Assembly (NCBI RefSeq): GCF_000280925.3
Contig: NZ_CP012109.1
Coordinates: 1,178,001 to 1,242,000, forward strand
Source: Myxococcus hansupus
Lineage (GTDB): Bacteria > Myxococcota > Myxococcia > Myxococcales > Myxococcaceae
Direction: 5' to 3'
Length of the DNA: 64,000 nt
A program made the position numbers and the translations under genes. Shown in pieces: positions 44,800 to 54,265 of this stretch (position 1 is the first letter of the stretch; the number at the start of each line of letters is the position of its first letter). The notes beneath the pieces are model-generated. The model was not told the DNA's origin and did no database searches. It saw nothing but the letters and a program-made list of their open reading frames with translations.

Positions 44800-45663
44800 A
44801 TGCGCAGGTTCGAGTTCGTCGAAGGCAGCAGCTCCAAGTTCTGGGAGCCGGAGCTTCAGGGCAACACCTTCATCGTCACGTTCGGCCGCATCGGTACCGC
44901 GGGCCAGCGGCGGGAGAAGGCCTTCGCGGATGAGGCCGGCGCCCGGAAGGAATACGACAAGAAGGTCGCGGAGAAGGTGCGGGAGGGCTACCGCGAGGTG
45001 ACGGAGGGTGGCGCCCCCGCGGCCGCCGCGCCCACGCCACCCCCGCCGCCGAAGAAGGCCGAGCTGCCCCGGCGCGTGCCCGTCGCCACCCCCACGCCCG
45101 AGTCGCTGAAGGCCGCCGCCGAGGCGCTGGCCGCGCTGAGGGCCCGGCTGGGCTGGCGAAGCTGGGAGGTGACGTCCCGCGCGCGTCGCGCGAGGCGTGC
45201 ACTGCAGGCCCTGGGCGGCGTGGACCCCGCGGCCCACCCGGAGCTGGCGGGGACCTTCTCCGCGCTGATGGAGCGCGTGGTCGCGTCGCCGAAGGACGGC
45301 CGCTTGCCGCTTCGTCACGCGCTCGGGCTGCTGGGCGTGCTGGACGTGGCGGCCTTCGTTCGCGCGGCCGAGGTGTGGCTCAAGTCGCCCACCGCCGTTC
45401 CCGCGGCCACCGCCCTGGCCCGTCAGGCGACGGAGCTGGGCCAGCCGGAGCTGGCGCTGCGGCTGGGGCTGCTGCTCTCGGACCGGCCGGGGCAGGCGGG
45501 GGCACCGTCGGAGGATGGCTGGAGCAAGCGGTGGACGTCGCTGCGTCCCCACGTGGAGGACCACCTGTCCTCCAAGGGGGGGGCGCTGGCCGCGTGGATT
45601 CAGTCGGTGGACGCCGCGGGCGACGCGCACCTCGCCGGACGATTGACGCGCCTGGGGGCCTGA
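44800..45663 (+). CDS. WGR-domain protein
   Basis: This 287-residue protein begins with a WGR domain (1-75: FEFVEGSSSKFWE, then FGRIGTAGQ in place of WGRIG, ending in the usual Lys-rich helix). A Pro/Ala linker (about 78-100) and a helical, HEAT-like Ala/Leu/Arg-rich C-terminal part follow. WGR modules are found in PARPs and in bacterial MolR-type proteins and may bind nucleic acid. The function here is unknown. It starts three bases after the epimerase stop and ends before a convergent hairpin. Confidence 0.75.
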   Translation: MRRFEFVEGSSSKFWEPELQGNTFIVTFGRIGTAGQRREKAFADEAGARKEYDKKVAEKVREGYREVTEGGAPAAAAPTPPPPPKKAELPRRVPVATPTPESLKAAAEALAALRARLGWRSWEVTSRARRARRALQALGGVDPAAHPELAGTFSALMERVVASPKDGRLPLRHALGLLGVLDVAAFVRAAEVWLKSPTAVPAATALARQATELGQPELALRLGLLLSDRPGQAGAPSEDGWSKRWTSLRPHVEDHLSSKGGALAAWIQSVDAAGDAHLAGRLTRLGA

Positions 45664-45726
45664 GCGGCCGATCAGGCTCCCTCGTGGAGGCCCTGCCCGG
45701 GCCTCTGTGAGGGCGAGCGGGGCATC

Positions 45727-45757
45727 TGGAGCGCATGAGGTGAACCCATGCGCTCCA
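45727..45757. terminator. Convergent 11-bp hairpin
   Basis: TGGAGCGCATG (45727-45737) pairs perfectly with CATGCGCTCCA (45747-45757) around a nine-base loop, between the WGR gene and the converging lipoprotein gene. There is no U-tract. Confidence 0.6.
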
Positions 45758-45768
45758 AGGACGCGTGG

Positions 45769-46617
45769 TCAGCCCGGCCCGTTGCTGTCGGTCGACGGTT
45801 TCGTCTTCTTCGCCGCGCCCTGGCCAGAGCCAGGCACGCTCTCCGGCTGCCGGTCCATCTCCGCCAGCGGGTAGTCCCGCGCCGCGTCCAGGTATGACTG
45901 CGGCTTGATGCGGCGGCGCATGCGCCATGTCAGGTTGTCGGGCTGGACGAGCACGGGCTCGCCATCCGGGCGCTGCTCCACGAGGTGCCCGTCGCAGAAG
46001 CGCCACTGCTTGCGGCCGTCCACGTCGTGGCGCGCGTAGTAGAGGTCCGTCTGGCCAATCTCGGGCTTGGGCGGGCACCAGGTGCGGCGGGCGGACTCCT
46101 CGCGCTCGGGCATCTCCTCGCGCCACTGCTGGCGCGCCTGCTTCAACGCCACCGCCGCCAACACCTTCGGGCCTTCCTCCAGCCGGGCATCCGCCTCGCG
46201 CAGCAGCTCCTGGCCGCGCCGGGCAATCTCCGGGAACGCGCCCGTGTCACGGAAGCCGCACTCTCTCAGGCGGTTCAACGTGTACCGGTGCACGTCCATG
46301 ATGGCCGGAAGCGAATCGGTGGCCTCCCGCATCATCGCCAACTGCTTGGGGTGGTCTGGCGCGTCGAGCCTGGCGACGTCCTCCGTCTCCCGGAGGAAGC
46401 GGGCCATGAGCCCGTTGACCGTCGTCAGCTCGTCCGCGAGCCAGCGCGGCTCCGAGGACGCACACGGGTCCGCCTTGGCCTTCTTGTAGTTCCGGTAATC
46501 CGCCCGGGACATGCCCAGGGCGTAATGCTCCACCGGAGGGGCGGGCTTGGTCGCGCACGCGCTCAGCGCCGCCGTGCCCAGGCCCGCAAGCACGAGCCGC
46601 CGAATGTTTGCCGTCAT
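45769..46617 (-). CDS. Lipoprotein of unknown function
   Basis: This 282-residue protein has a lipoprotein signal with lipobox LSAC (Cys21). The mature part is charged and helical, with four later cysteines (DPCASS, RECGF, TWCPPK and RFCDG) that could form two disulfides in the periplasm. A WRFCDGHLVEQRPDG turn precedes a basic C-terminal tail. No family recognised. ATG 46617 gives the signal directly. It is divergent from the solute-binding-like gene with 172 bp between starts. Confidence 0.65.
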   Translation of the reverse strand: MTANIRRLVLAGLGTAALSACATKPAPPVEHYALGMSRADYRNYKKAKADPCASSEPRWLADELTTVNGLMARFLRETEDVARLDAPDHPKQLAMMREATDSLPAIMDVHRYTLNRLRECGFRDTGAFPEIARRGQELLREADARLEEGPKVLAAVALKQARQQWREEMPEREESARRTWCPPKPEIGQTDLYYARHDVDGRKQWRFCDGHLVEQRPDGEPVLVQPDNLTWRMRRRIKPQSYLDAARDYPLAEMDRQPESVPGSGQGAAKKTKPSTDSNGPG

Positions 46618-46789
46618 TCGGCCATTCTGGCATGTACTTTGTGTTCAAACAAACGTGCGGTAGCCAACGGTTCCGACGCGAGGTCCGGATTTCCTGAAGG
46701 ACGTGCCGCCACCTTGAACGGCGCCACCGAGGTTGCCTACAAGACGTCCCAGGCGCCGAGCAGGCCTTCGCGGAAGTGTGAGCCGGTAC

Positions 46790-47995
46790 ATGAAGCCCGC
46801 GGTCCTCATCATCATCGGAGTGCTCACGGCGTTGGGCGGGGCGCTCTACTTGTCCTCGCGCCACACGCACGGGAGTCCGCGAGAGGTGCGCCCCGAGGCG
46901 CGCGCGCCCGTCTCCACGCCGCGGGGCGTGCGGACCGAAATCACCTTCCTCTACAGCACGGAGAAGCAGGCGTGGGTGGAGGAGGCCGCCAAGGACTTCC
47001 AGAAAGCCAATCCGCTCATCCGCGTGAACCTGGTGGGCCGGGGCTCGCTGGAGGCGGCGCAGGCCATCCTCGAAGGCCGTGAGCGCCCCACCGTGTGGAG
47101 TCCCGCGGACAGCGCGGTGCTGCGGATGCTGGAGTCGGATTGGGCGACGGACACCGCGCGCGAGCCGCTGTTCGCCGCGGACGGTGACGCCGCGCCGCGG
47201 CCCCTGGTCGTCACCCCGCTGGTCTTCGTGGCGTGGGAGGAGCGGGCGGAGGTGCTGACGCGGGCCCGTGGGAGCGGCGCCGTGTCTTGGAAGCTCATCC
47301 AGGAGGCGGTCTCGAGCGACCGGGGCTGGCCCGCGGTGGGTGGCAAGCCCGAGTGGGGTTTCGTGAAGCTGGGCCACACCAACCCGACGCACTCCAACTC
47401 CGGACTCCAGGCGCTGCTGCTGGCGGCGCTGGAGTTCTACGGGAAGCAGGGTGGGCTGACGGTGGCGGACCTGCTGGAGCCCCGGTTCCAGACGTGGTTG
47501 AGCGAGCTGGAGCGGGGCGTGGGACGCTTCGAGCTGACGACCGGCGCGCTGATGGCGGACATGGTCCGCTTCGGTCCGGACCGCTACGACGTCGCGGCGG
47601 TCTACGAGAACCTGGCCATCGCCCAGCTCGCCCAGCCACAGGGGCCGTGGGGCGCGCTGAAGGTCCTCTATCCGCCGCTCACGTTCTGGAGCGACCATCC
47701 CGCGGCGGTGTTGCAGGGCGAGTGGGTGTTGCCCCGGCAGCGGGAAGCCGCGCTGGAGTGGCTTCGCTACCTGCGCAGCCGGCCCGTGCAGCAGCGCGCG
47801 CTGGCCTACGGGTTCCGGCCGGCGGACCCGACGGTGCCCGTGCGGGCCGACGCGGAGGAGAGCCCCTTCCAGCGCATGGAGGCGCGGGGCATCCAGGTGG
47901 ACGTGCCGCCCAGCGCGGAGGTGCCGGACGGCGCGGTGGTCCGCAACCTGCTCACGCTATGGTCTCGCAGGGTGGGCAACGCGCGAGCGCCCTGA
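46790..47995 (+). CDS. Membrane-anchored extracellular solute-binding-like protein
   Basis: This 401-residue protein has an N-terminal signal anchor (about 3-22). Its periplasmic part matches the bacterial solute-binding fold (SBP_bac_11/ABC type), with ITFLYSTEKQAWVEEAAKDF at the first strand-helix and a LKVLYPPLTFWSDHPAAVLQ region in the second lobe. No ABC permease or ATPase gene is adjacent, so it may act as a sensor or as part of a vWA-type system. ATG 46790 is used; GTG 46778 in frame is possible. Confidence 0.7.
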   Translation: MKPAVLIIIGVLTALGGALYLSSRHTHGSPREVRPEARAPVSTPRGVRTEITFLYSTEKQAWVEEAAKDFQKANPLIRVNLVGRGSLEAAQAILEGRERPTVWSPADSAVLRMLESDWATDTAREPLFAADGDAAPRPLVVTPLVFVAWEERAEVLTRARGSGAVSWKLIQEAVSSDRGWPAVGGKPEWGFVKLGHTNPTHSNSGLQALLLAALEFYGKQGGLTVADLLEPRFQTWLSELERGVGRFELTTGALMADMVRFGPDRYDVAAVYENLAIAQLAQPQGPWGALKVLYPPLTFWSDHPAAVLQGEWVLPRQREAALEWLRYLRSRPVQQRALAYGFRPADPTVPVRADAEESPFQRMEARGIQVDVPPSAEVPDGAVVRNLLTLWSRRVGNARAP

Positions 47996-48003
47996 ACCCG
48001 GGC

Positions 48004-48016
48004 GCCCGTCACGGGC
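48004..48016. terminator. Short hairpin in a 22-bp convergent gap
   Basis: GCCCG-TCA-CGGGC lies between the stops of the solute-binding-like gene and the M14-type gene. Its small stem makes it a weak candidate, but it fits the pattern seen at the other convergent junctions. Confidence 0.35.
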
Positions 48017-48017
48017 T

Positions 48018-48869
48018 TCAGCCCCGGCGCGCGGCCAGGTCGATGAAGCCGCGAATCCAGACGAGGTTCACCGCGTCACACACGGCGAGCGGCGTGGGCG
48101 TCGTCGTCTCCAGCGCGGCGGTGTAGGGCACGCCCTGGCGCGAGTACCAGTCGGTGACGCTGCCGTCGTGGTACTCGATGAGGCCGTCCGCGTCGGTGAA
48201 GCTGTGGTCGTCCACCTTCTGGCTGCGCACCACCGTGACGTGCTTCGCGCTGGCCTCCACCAGCGGGCGGTACGCGGCCTTGTCCCCGAAGGTGTACGCG
48301 TACGTCGAGGACCCGCCCAGGTAGTCGTCCTGGTGGATGTCGAGCGCGGCGGCCGGAGCGGGGTAGCGCGCCAGCTCGCTGCGAATCGCCCGCGTCTCCT
48401 TGGGGCCGCCGTCGTAGAGCGCCCAGCGGAGGATGGGCCGCTCCACGTGCAGCTCGCCCACCCATTCACCCGGGGCGACCTCGTAGCGGAGGAAGTCGTT
48501 GTTGGGCTTCTCGCCGCTGCGGTTGTAGCGGGTCCCCGCCTCGAAGCCGGAGGGGTTGATGCAGGGGTAGACGCGCAGGCCCACGCCGCGCTCCACGGCG
48601 TAGGCCGCCACCTGGGGAAAGTGCTCGGCCAGCGTCAGCGGCCCCGCGGGTTCCTCCCCGTGGAAGCCGGAGGTGATGACCAGCCAACGTTCTCCCGGCA
48701 CGATGAGCCGGAAGAGGGGGTAGTCCTGGTCTCCCTCCGTCACCCGTCCGTACTCGGAAACCTCCGCGAGCTGGCCGTGGGCGCGGATCCGCTTGGCGTA
48801 GTCGGTGTAATTCACCCGGGTAAGGTAGCCGCGAGTCACCAGCGCGCCCACCCTTTCCCGCAACCGCAC
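48018..48869 (-). CDS. M14-type zinc carboxypeptidase / succinylglutamate desuccinylase-like protein
   Basis: This open frame gives up to 283 residues of M14-superfamily fold. The zinc motif HGEE follows VITSGF. NPSGFEAGTRYNR resembles the substrate-binding Arg region, and DIHQD supplies the later zinc His. Possible substrates are peptides or N-acyl amino acids. The annotated GTG at 48869 lacks a good ribosome-binding site; GTG 48839 (AAAGGG upstream) or GTG 48815 are equally possible, removing 10 or 18 residues. It lies 40 bp downstream of the Spy-like gene on the same strand. Confidence 0.7.
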   Translation of the reverse strand: MRLRERVGALVTRGYLTRVNYTDYAKRIRAHGQLAEVSEYGRVTEGDQDYPLFRLIVPGERWLVITSGFHGEEPAGPLTLAEHFPQVAAYAVERGVGLRVYPCINPSGFEAGTRYNRSGEKPNNDFLRYEVAPGEWVGELHVERPILRWALYDGGPKETRAIRSELARYPAPAAALDIHQDDYLGGSSTYAYTFGDKAAYRPLVEASAKHVTVVRSQKVDDHSFTDADGLIEYHDGSVTDWYSRQGVPYTAALETTTPTPLAVCDAVNLVWIRGFIDLAARRG

Positions 48870-48909
48870 ACCTCACCTGTCCCGCGCGCCCCGCCGCGCC
48901 CCGCAGGGG

Positions 48910-49353
48910 CTACTGGCCCATGCGCTGGCGGAACTCGTCGGCCAGCTCCTTGCGCTGCGCGGGCGTCAACGTGCCGTGGACCTCCAGGGCCGCGTCCGTC
49001 GCCTTGTGTGCGAAGGCGCGCAGGGCCTCGATGCGGGCATCCACCAGGGCGTGCAGCTTCTGCCGGTCCGGCGTGTCCGACGCGAGCTGTTGGAAGGCCT
49101 CGTCGCGCGCGGCGTGGTGCTCCTGCATCACCTGCACGCCGTCGGTGAACAGCCGGTCCTTCACGGCGTGGATGGCCTGTTTCTGCGACGCGGTGGCGTC
49201 CAACGTGTCCAGCTTGTCGTCGAGCTTCCACGTCACCATCTGCTTCACGCGCTCGGGGTCCTTGCCCCAACGGGGACCGGAGCGGAACGCGAAGCCGCTG
49301 AGCAGGGCGACGGCGAGCAGCGCGGAGCCGGCGATGGCGAATCTCTTCATCAT
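48910..49353 (-). CDS. Spy/CpxP-type periplasmic protein
   Basis: This 147-residue protein has a signal peptide (about 1-22) and an all-helical mature part rich in His, Gln and charged residues. The motif TLTPAQRKELADEF (LTxxQ-like) is near the C-terminus. This is the Spy/CpxP/heavy-metal-resistance class of periplasmic chaperone-like proteins. ATG 49353 has AAGGAAG seven bases upstream; a second ATG follows at once. The upstream region holds an inverted repeat (GCGACA 49385-49390 with TGTCGC 49415-49420) that could be an operator. Confidence 0.75.
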   Translation of the reverse strand: MMKRFAIAGSALLAVALLSGFAFRSGPRWGKDPERVKQMVTWKLDDKLDTLDATASQKQAIHAVKDRLFTDGVQVMQEHHAARDEAFQQLASDTPDRQKLHALVDARIEALRAFAHKATDAALEVHGTLTPAQRKELADEFRQRMGQ

Positions 49354-49772
49354 GAGGGCACTTCCTTTTTCGGAGAGGTGGATTGCGACAGTGGCCAATC
49401 TGCAGGGCCGGCGTTGTCGCCACTTGTACGAGGCGTGAAGAAGTATGAAGCGCGCCCGCCACGTGGGCCCGCAGCGACGCGGGCGCCTGTCCGCGAGGGT
49501 GCGCGGGTGGCCCGCCTGGCCGCCAGGGGAGGGGGCTGGACGGGGGCGCCAGGGCCCCGTGGGAAGACGCATCGTGACTTCCACGGAGACGGGCGGTGGG
49601 GCAGGCGGGCCGTTAGGCTTCCCGTGGTGTCTTCCGCCTAGGGCGGAACGTCGCAAAGGGCCGATTTTCCGGCCTCGCCCGTGACGGCAACGAAGCTGCG
49701 TTTGCAGAGTAGCGGGCGTGCTGCCACGGCCGTACTGTACTGCCCCCCGGCCTCCAGGAGCGGAACGCACCC
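49354..49772. other. 419-bp divergent intergenic region between the Spy-like gene and dnaE
   Basis: No gene is supported. It holds three palindromes: GCGACA...TGTCGC (49385-49420), TTCCGCC-TAG-GGCGGAA (49632-49648, perfect) and CTGC-GTTT-GCAG (49696-49707). The last two are in the dnaE promoter area. No tRNA or small ORF with a start signal was seen. Confidence 0.55.
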
Positions 49773-52700
49773 ATGTCCTTTACCCACCTCCATCTGCACA
49801 CCCTCTACTCGCTCCTCGACGGAGCGATTCGGATGAAGGACCTCATCAAGACGGTGAAGGAGAAGGGGATGAGCAGCGTCGCCGTGACGGACCACGGCAA
49901 CATGTTCGGCGCCATCGACTTCTACAAGAAGGCGAAGGACGCGGGCATCAAGCCGATTCTGGGCATGGAGGCCTACGTCGCCGGTCCCAAGGGCCGCGAG
50001 GACCGCTCCGAGAAGGTCTCCCACCACCTCATCCTGGTCGCGAAGAACGCGGAGGGTTACGCCAACCTGCGCTACCTGTCCTCCACGGCGTACATGCACG
50101 GGTTCTACTACCACCCGCGCATCGACAAGAAGGTCCTGGCGGACCACAGCAAGGGCCTCTTCGCGCTCACCGCGTGCCTGGGCGGTGAGGTCACCAGCGC
50201 GTGCTTCCGCGGCGACATGGACCACGCCCGCCGCGCCGCGCAGGAGTACAAGGACATCTTCGAGCCCGGGCAGTTCTTCCTGGAGGTGCAGTCCAACGGG
50301 ATGCCCGAGCAGGACAAGGCGAACGAGAACCTCAAGCAGCTCTCTCGCGACCTGGACATCCCGCTGTGCGCCACCGCGGACGCGCACTACATCAAGCGCG
50401 AGGACGCGCGCGCCCACGAGCTGCTCATGTGCATCGCCAGCGGCAAGACGCTGGCGGACGGCAAGCGCATGAAGCACTCCACGGACAAGCTCTACGTCAC
50501 CAGCCCCACGGAGATGCTGGAGTTCTTCAAGGACACGCCCGAGGCGGTCCACAACACCCAGCGCATCGCCGAGCAGTGCAACCTGGAGCTCAAGCTGGGC
50601 AAGCCGATGCTGCCCACCTTCAAGGTGCCCGACAGCCACACGCCGGACAGCTACATGGCGGAGCTGTCCTACGAAGGCCTGCGCGAGCGCTTCATCGAGC
50701 TGGCGGCCACCGTCACGTACCCCATTGACCGCGAGCAGTACCAGGCGCGCCTGGCGCTGGAGCTTGGCGTCATCCAGAAGATGGGGTTCAGCGGCTACTT
50801 CCTCATCGTCCAGGACTTCATCAACTGGGCGAAGAAGATGAACATCCCGGTGGGCCCGGGCCGTGGCTCCGGCGCCGGAAGCCTGGTGGCCTACGCGCTG
50901 CGCATCACCGACGTGGACCCCATCCCGTACAACCTCCTCTTCGAGCGCTTCCTGAACCCGGAACGCGTGTCGATGCCCGACTTCGATATCGACTTCTGCC
51001 AGGACCGCCGGGACGAGGTCATTCAGTACGTCGGCCGGAAGTACGGCGAGATGAACGTGGGGCAGATCATCACCTTCGGTTCGCTGAAGGCGAAGAGCGT
51101 GCTGCGCGACGTGTGCCGCGTGTTCGCGTTGCCCTTCAGTGAAGGTGACCGCATCGCGAAGCTGGTGCCGGAGGTGCTCAACATCACCTTGAAGGAGGCC
51201 ATCGAGATGGAGCCTCGCCTCAAGGAGATGATGGAGTCGCCCTCCAACATCGGCGAGGTGGAAGGCAAGCCCGTCACCACCAAGGAGGTGCTCGAAATCG
51301 CGCTCGCGCTGGAAGGCCTGCACCGCCAGCCCGGCATGCACGCCGCCGGCGTGGTCATCGCCGACAAGCCCCTGTGGGAGTTCGTGCCCGTCTACCAGCC
51401 GCCGGGTGAGAAGACGCTCATCACCCAGTTCGCCAAGGACGAGGTGGAAGCGGCCGGCCTGGTGAAGTTCGACTTCCTCGGTCTGAAGACGCTCACCGTG
51501 ATTCAGCACGCGCTGGACCTGGTGAAGCGCAACCACGACAAGGACATCCCCCGGCACGAGATTCCGCTCAACGACGAGAAGACCTGGGAGTTGATGGCCA
51601 AGGGCGACACGGCCGGCGTCTTCCAGATGGAGTCGAGCGGCTTCACGGAAATGGTCGTGAAGCTCAAGCCGAACTGCTTCGAAGACGTCATCGCCGCCGG
51701 CGCGCTCTACCGCCCGGGTCCGCTGGACTCCGGCATGGTGGACGTCTTCATCAACCGCAAGCACGGCCGGGAGAAGGTGGCGTACCCGCACCCCGCGCTG
51801 GAGCCGGTGCTCAAGGACACCTACGGCGTCATCGTGTACCAGGAGCAGGTGATGCAGATTTCGCAGGTCCTGGGTGGCTACACCCTGGGCCGCGCGGACC
51901 TGCTTCGCCGCGCCATGGGCAAGAAGAAGGCCGAGGTCATGCAGGCCGAACGGGCCGGCTTCCTCGAGGGCTGCGCGAAGAACAACGTCGACCTCAAGGT
52001 CGCCGGTGAAATCTTCGACCTGATGGAGAAGTTCGCCGAGTACGGCTTCAACAAGAGCCACTCGGCCGCCTACGGCCTGGTCACCATCCACACGGCCTGG
52101 CTGAAGGCGCACTACCCCTGCGAGTTCATGGCGGCCCTTCTCTCCAGCGAGAAGGACAACACGGACAAGGTGGTGAAGCACATCGGCGAGGCGCGCGAGT
52201 CGGGCCTCGAGGTGCTGCCGCCGGACGTGAATCAGTCCGACATGGAGTTCGGCGCGGTGGAGGGGAAGATTCGCTTCGGCCTGGGCGCCATCAAGGGCGT
52301 CGGCGAGGGCGCCATCGAGTCCATCCTGGAGGCGCGCAAGGACGGTCACTTCAAGAGCCTGTTCGACTTCTGCGAGCGCGTGGACAGCCGCAAGGTGAAC
52401 CGGAAGGTGATGGAAGCGCTGGTGAAGGCGGGCTCCTTCGACTTCGAGAAGCGCTCGCGCCGGCAGATTTTCGACACCATCGAGAAGGCGATGAACCGCG
52501 GCTCGGCCAGCCAGAAGGACAAGGCGGCGGGGCAGAGCTCGTTGTTCGGGATGCTGGCCGGTCCGGCCTCGGGTGGCGGCGGCGGTCTGAAGGATGACTA
52601 CGTCGAGGTGGAGGACTGGTCGGAGAAGGAGCGGCTGTCGCTGGAGAAGGAAGCCATTGGCTTCTACGTGTCCGGCCATCCGCTGCACCAGTACGACAAG

Positions 52701-53327
52701 GAGCTGAAGCGCTACTCGCGGCCCATCACCGCGGTGCAGCGCGCGCGCAAGGACGACAAGCTCACGGTGGCGGGCATCGTCACGGTGCTGCGCGAGCGGC
52801 CCACGAAGACGGGCAAGCGCATGGCGTGGGTGACGATTGAAGACCTGTCCGGCTCCATCGAGCTGGTGTGCTTCCCGGGCAAGGACGGCGTGCGCAACGT
52901 CATGGGCCGGGACGGCAAGTGGGCGAAGCAGGGGCCCAAGCCGGGCTTCGAGCACTGGGAGCACCTGCTCAAGTCGGACGACCCCATCCTGGTGTCCGGC
53001 ACGGTGCAGATCAGCCAGCGTGACGAGGATTCGCCCACGCCGGAGCTCATCGTCGACGACATCCAGAGTCTCAAGGCCGTGCGTGAGAAGCGCACCAAGC
53101 GGCTGGAGCTGCGCGTGCCGGCGGACCTCCTCACGGAGGAGCGGGTGGCGAAGCTGCACGAGCTGGCGAAGAAGTACGTCGGCGCCACGCCCGTGGCGGT
53201 GAGCGTGCTCTTCAAGGGCGAGGGCGAGGCGCTCATCGCCAACACCTCCATCAAGGTGCAGGTGAACGACGACCTGCTCCTCGCGGTGGACCGCCTGTTC
53301 GGCATGCGGGTGGTGGAGTTCGGCTGA
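49773..53327 (+). CDS. dnaE: DNA polymerase III alpha subunit
   Basis: This 1184-residue replicative polymerase has an N-terminal PHP domain (HLHLHTLYSLLDG). The palm carries the catalytic aspartates in PDFDIDF (Asp403, Asp405, Asp407). Polymerase-C core motifs such as GPGRGSGAGS and YQEQVMQISQ follow, then helix-hairpin-helix motifs and a C-terminal OB-fold. Length and motif order match E. coli-type DnaE (not PolC; no proofreading exonuclease insert). ATG 49773 is preceded by AGGAG at 12 bases. It is followed after 29 bp by an unrelated crotonase gene. This is the housekeeping copy by motif completeness; an error-prone DnaE2 would be shorter and lack the full C-terminus. Confidence 0.98.
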   Translation: MSFTHLHLHTLYSLLDGAIRMKDLIKTVKEKGMSSVAVTDHGNMFGAIDFYKKAKDAGIKPILGMEAYVAGPKGREDRSEKVSHHLILVAKNAEGYANLRYLSSTAYMHGFYYHPRIDKKVLADHSKGLFALTACLGGEVTSACFRGDMDHARRAAQEYKDIFEPGQFFLEVQSNGMPEQDKANENLKQLSRDLDIPLCATADAHYIKREDARAHELLMCIASGKTLADGKRMKHSTDKLYVTSPTEMLEFFKDTPEAVHNTQRIAEQCNLELKLGKPMLPTFKVPDSHTPDSYMAELSYEGLRERFIELAATVTYPIDREQYQARLALELGVIQKMGFSGYFLIVQDFINWAKKMNIPVGPGRGSGAGSLVAYALRITDVDPIPYNLLFERFLNPERVSMPDFDIDFCQDRRDEVIQYVGRKYGEMNVGQIITFGSLKAKSVLRDVCRVFALPFSEGDRIAKLVPEVLNITLKEAIEMEPRLKEMMESPSNIGEVEGKPVTTKEVLEIALALEGLHRQPGMHAAGVVIADKPLWEFVPVYQPPGEKTLITQFAKDEVEAAGLVKFDFLGLKTLTVIQHALDLVKRNHDKDIPRHEIPLNDEKTWELMAKGDTAGVFQMESSGFTEMVVKLKPNCFEDVIAAGALYRPGPLDSGMVDVFINRKHGREKVAYPHPALEPVLKDTYGVIVYQEQVMQISQVLGGYTLGRADLLRRAMGKKKAEVMQAERAGFLEGCAKNNVDLKVAGEIFDLMEKFAEYGFNKSHSAAYGLVTIHTAWLKAHYPCEFMAALLSSEKDNTDKVVKHIGEARESGLEVLPPDVNQSDMEFGAVEGKIRFGLGAIKGVGEGAIESILEARKDGHFKSLFDFCERVDSRKVNRKVMEALVKAGSFDFEKRSRRQIFDTIEKAMNRGSASQKDKAAGQSSLFGMLAGPASGGGGGLKDDYVEVEDWSEKERLSLEKEAIGFYVSGHPLHQYDKELKRYSRPITAVQRARKDDKLTVAGIVTVLRERPTKTGKRMAWVTIEDLSGSIELVCFPGKDGVRNVMGRDGKWAKQGPKPGFEHWEHLLKSDDPILVSGTVQISQRDEDSPTPELIVDDIQSLKAVREKRTKRLELRVPADLLTEERVAKLHELAKKYVGATPVAVSVLFKGEGEALIANTSIKVQVNDDLLLAVDRLFGMRVVEFG

Positions 53328-53356
53328 TGTCTGATTGCGGTGTTCGGGAGGGCTGA

Positions 53357-54184
53357 ATGGACGGCACCTACAAGTCGCTGCGCATCGAGAAGAACGAAGG
53401 CATCGCCGAGCTCGTGCTCACCGGACCGGGCAAGGGCAACGCCATGGGCCCCGACTTCTGGCGGGAGATGCCCGAGGCCATTCGCGCCCTGGACGCCGAT
53501 GACGCCGTTCGCGTCATCCTCGTGCGCGGGGAAGGGAAGAACTTCACCTACGGCCTGGACCTGATGGGGATGATGGAGTCCCTGGGGCCGCTGCTCACCG
53601 GGGACAGCAACCTGGCGCTGGAGCGTCTGAAGCTACTGGCCCTGATTGGTGACATGCAGCAGGCCACCGAGGGCCTGGCCCGCTGTCGCAAGCCCGTCAT
53701 CGCCGCTGTCCATGGCTGGTGCATCGGCGGGGGCATGGACCTCATCGCCGCGTGCGACTTCCGGTACTGCTCAGAGGACGCGAAGTTCTCCCTGCGAGAG
53801 GTGAAGGTGGGCATCGTCGCCGACCTGGGCGCGCTCCAGCGTCTGCCGCGCATCATTGGCGAAGGGAACACGCGCGAGCTGGCGTACACGGGCGGCGACG
53901 TGGGCTCGGCCCGGGCGCTCCGCATGGGGCTGGTCAACGAGGTGTTTCCCACCCAGGAAGCCCTGCTGGCCGAGGCCCGGGCGACCGCGAAGCGCATCGC
54001 CGAGAACCCGCCGCTCGTCGTCCAGGGCGCCAAGCAGGTCATGGAGTACTGCGCCGACAAATCCACCGCGGATGGCCTGCGTTACGTCGCGGTGTGGAAC
54101 TCCGCGTTCCTCCAGTCGCAGGACCTGGCCGAAGCCTTCGCCGCCTTCGCGGAACGTCGAACGCCCCAGTTCCAGGGTCGCTGA
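53357..54184 (+). CDS. Crotonase-superfamily protein, dienoyl-CoA isomerase-like (ECH1 type)
   Basis: This 275-residue enoyl-CoA hydratase/isomerase fold has the oxyanion segment HGWCIGGGMDLIAACDF. It also has EVKVGIVADLGALQRLPRII, whose Glu/Asp placement matches delta3,5-delta2,4-dienoyl-CoA isomerases (ECH1) better than classical hydratases. Its substrate would be dienoyl-CoA from unsaturated fatty acids. ATG 53357 has GGGAGG just upstream. It lies 29 bp after dnaE. An SDR like 2,4-dienoyl-CoA reductase is 4 kb away (58057). Confidence 0.8.
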   Translation: MDGTYKSLRIEKNEGIAELVLTGPGKGNAMGPDFWREMPEAIRALDADDAVRVILVRGEGKNFTYGLDLMGMMESLGPLLTGDSNLALERLKLLALIGDMQQATEGLARCRKPVIAAVHGWCIGGGMDLIAACDFRYCSEDAKFSLREVKVGIVADLGALQRLPRIIGEGNTRELAYTGGDVGSARALRMGLVNEVFPTQEALLAEARATAKRIAENPPLVVQGAKQVMEYCADKSTADGLRYVAVWNSAFLQSQDLAEAFAAFAERRTPQFQGR

Positions 54185-54265
54185 CGCCCCGGGGCAGCGC
54201 CCTTTCGTCAGGCCGGCTGGGGATGCGAGAATTCCAGGAACAACTTGGATTCGGAGCCCGGCGAC

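Noticed and set aside
46629-46645. TGGCAT-like sigma-54 box between the lipoprotein and the solute-binding-like gene.
   Set aside because: The -12 element has GT instead of GC at the required spacing, so it fails the most conserved position.
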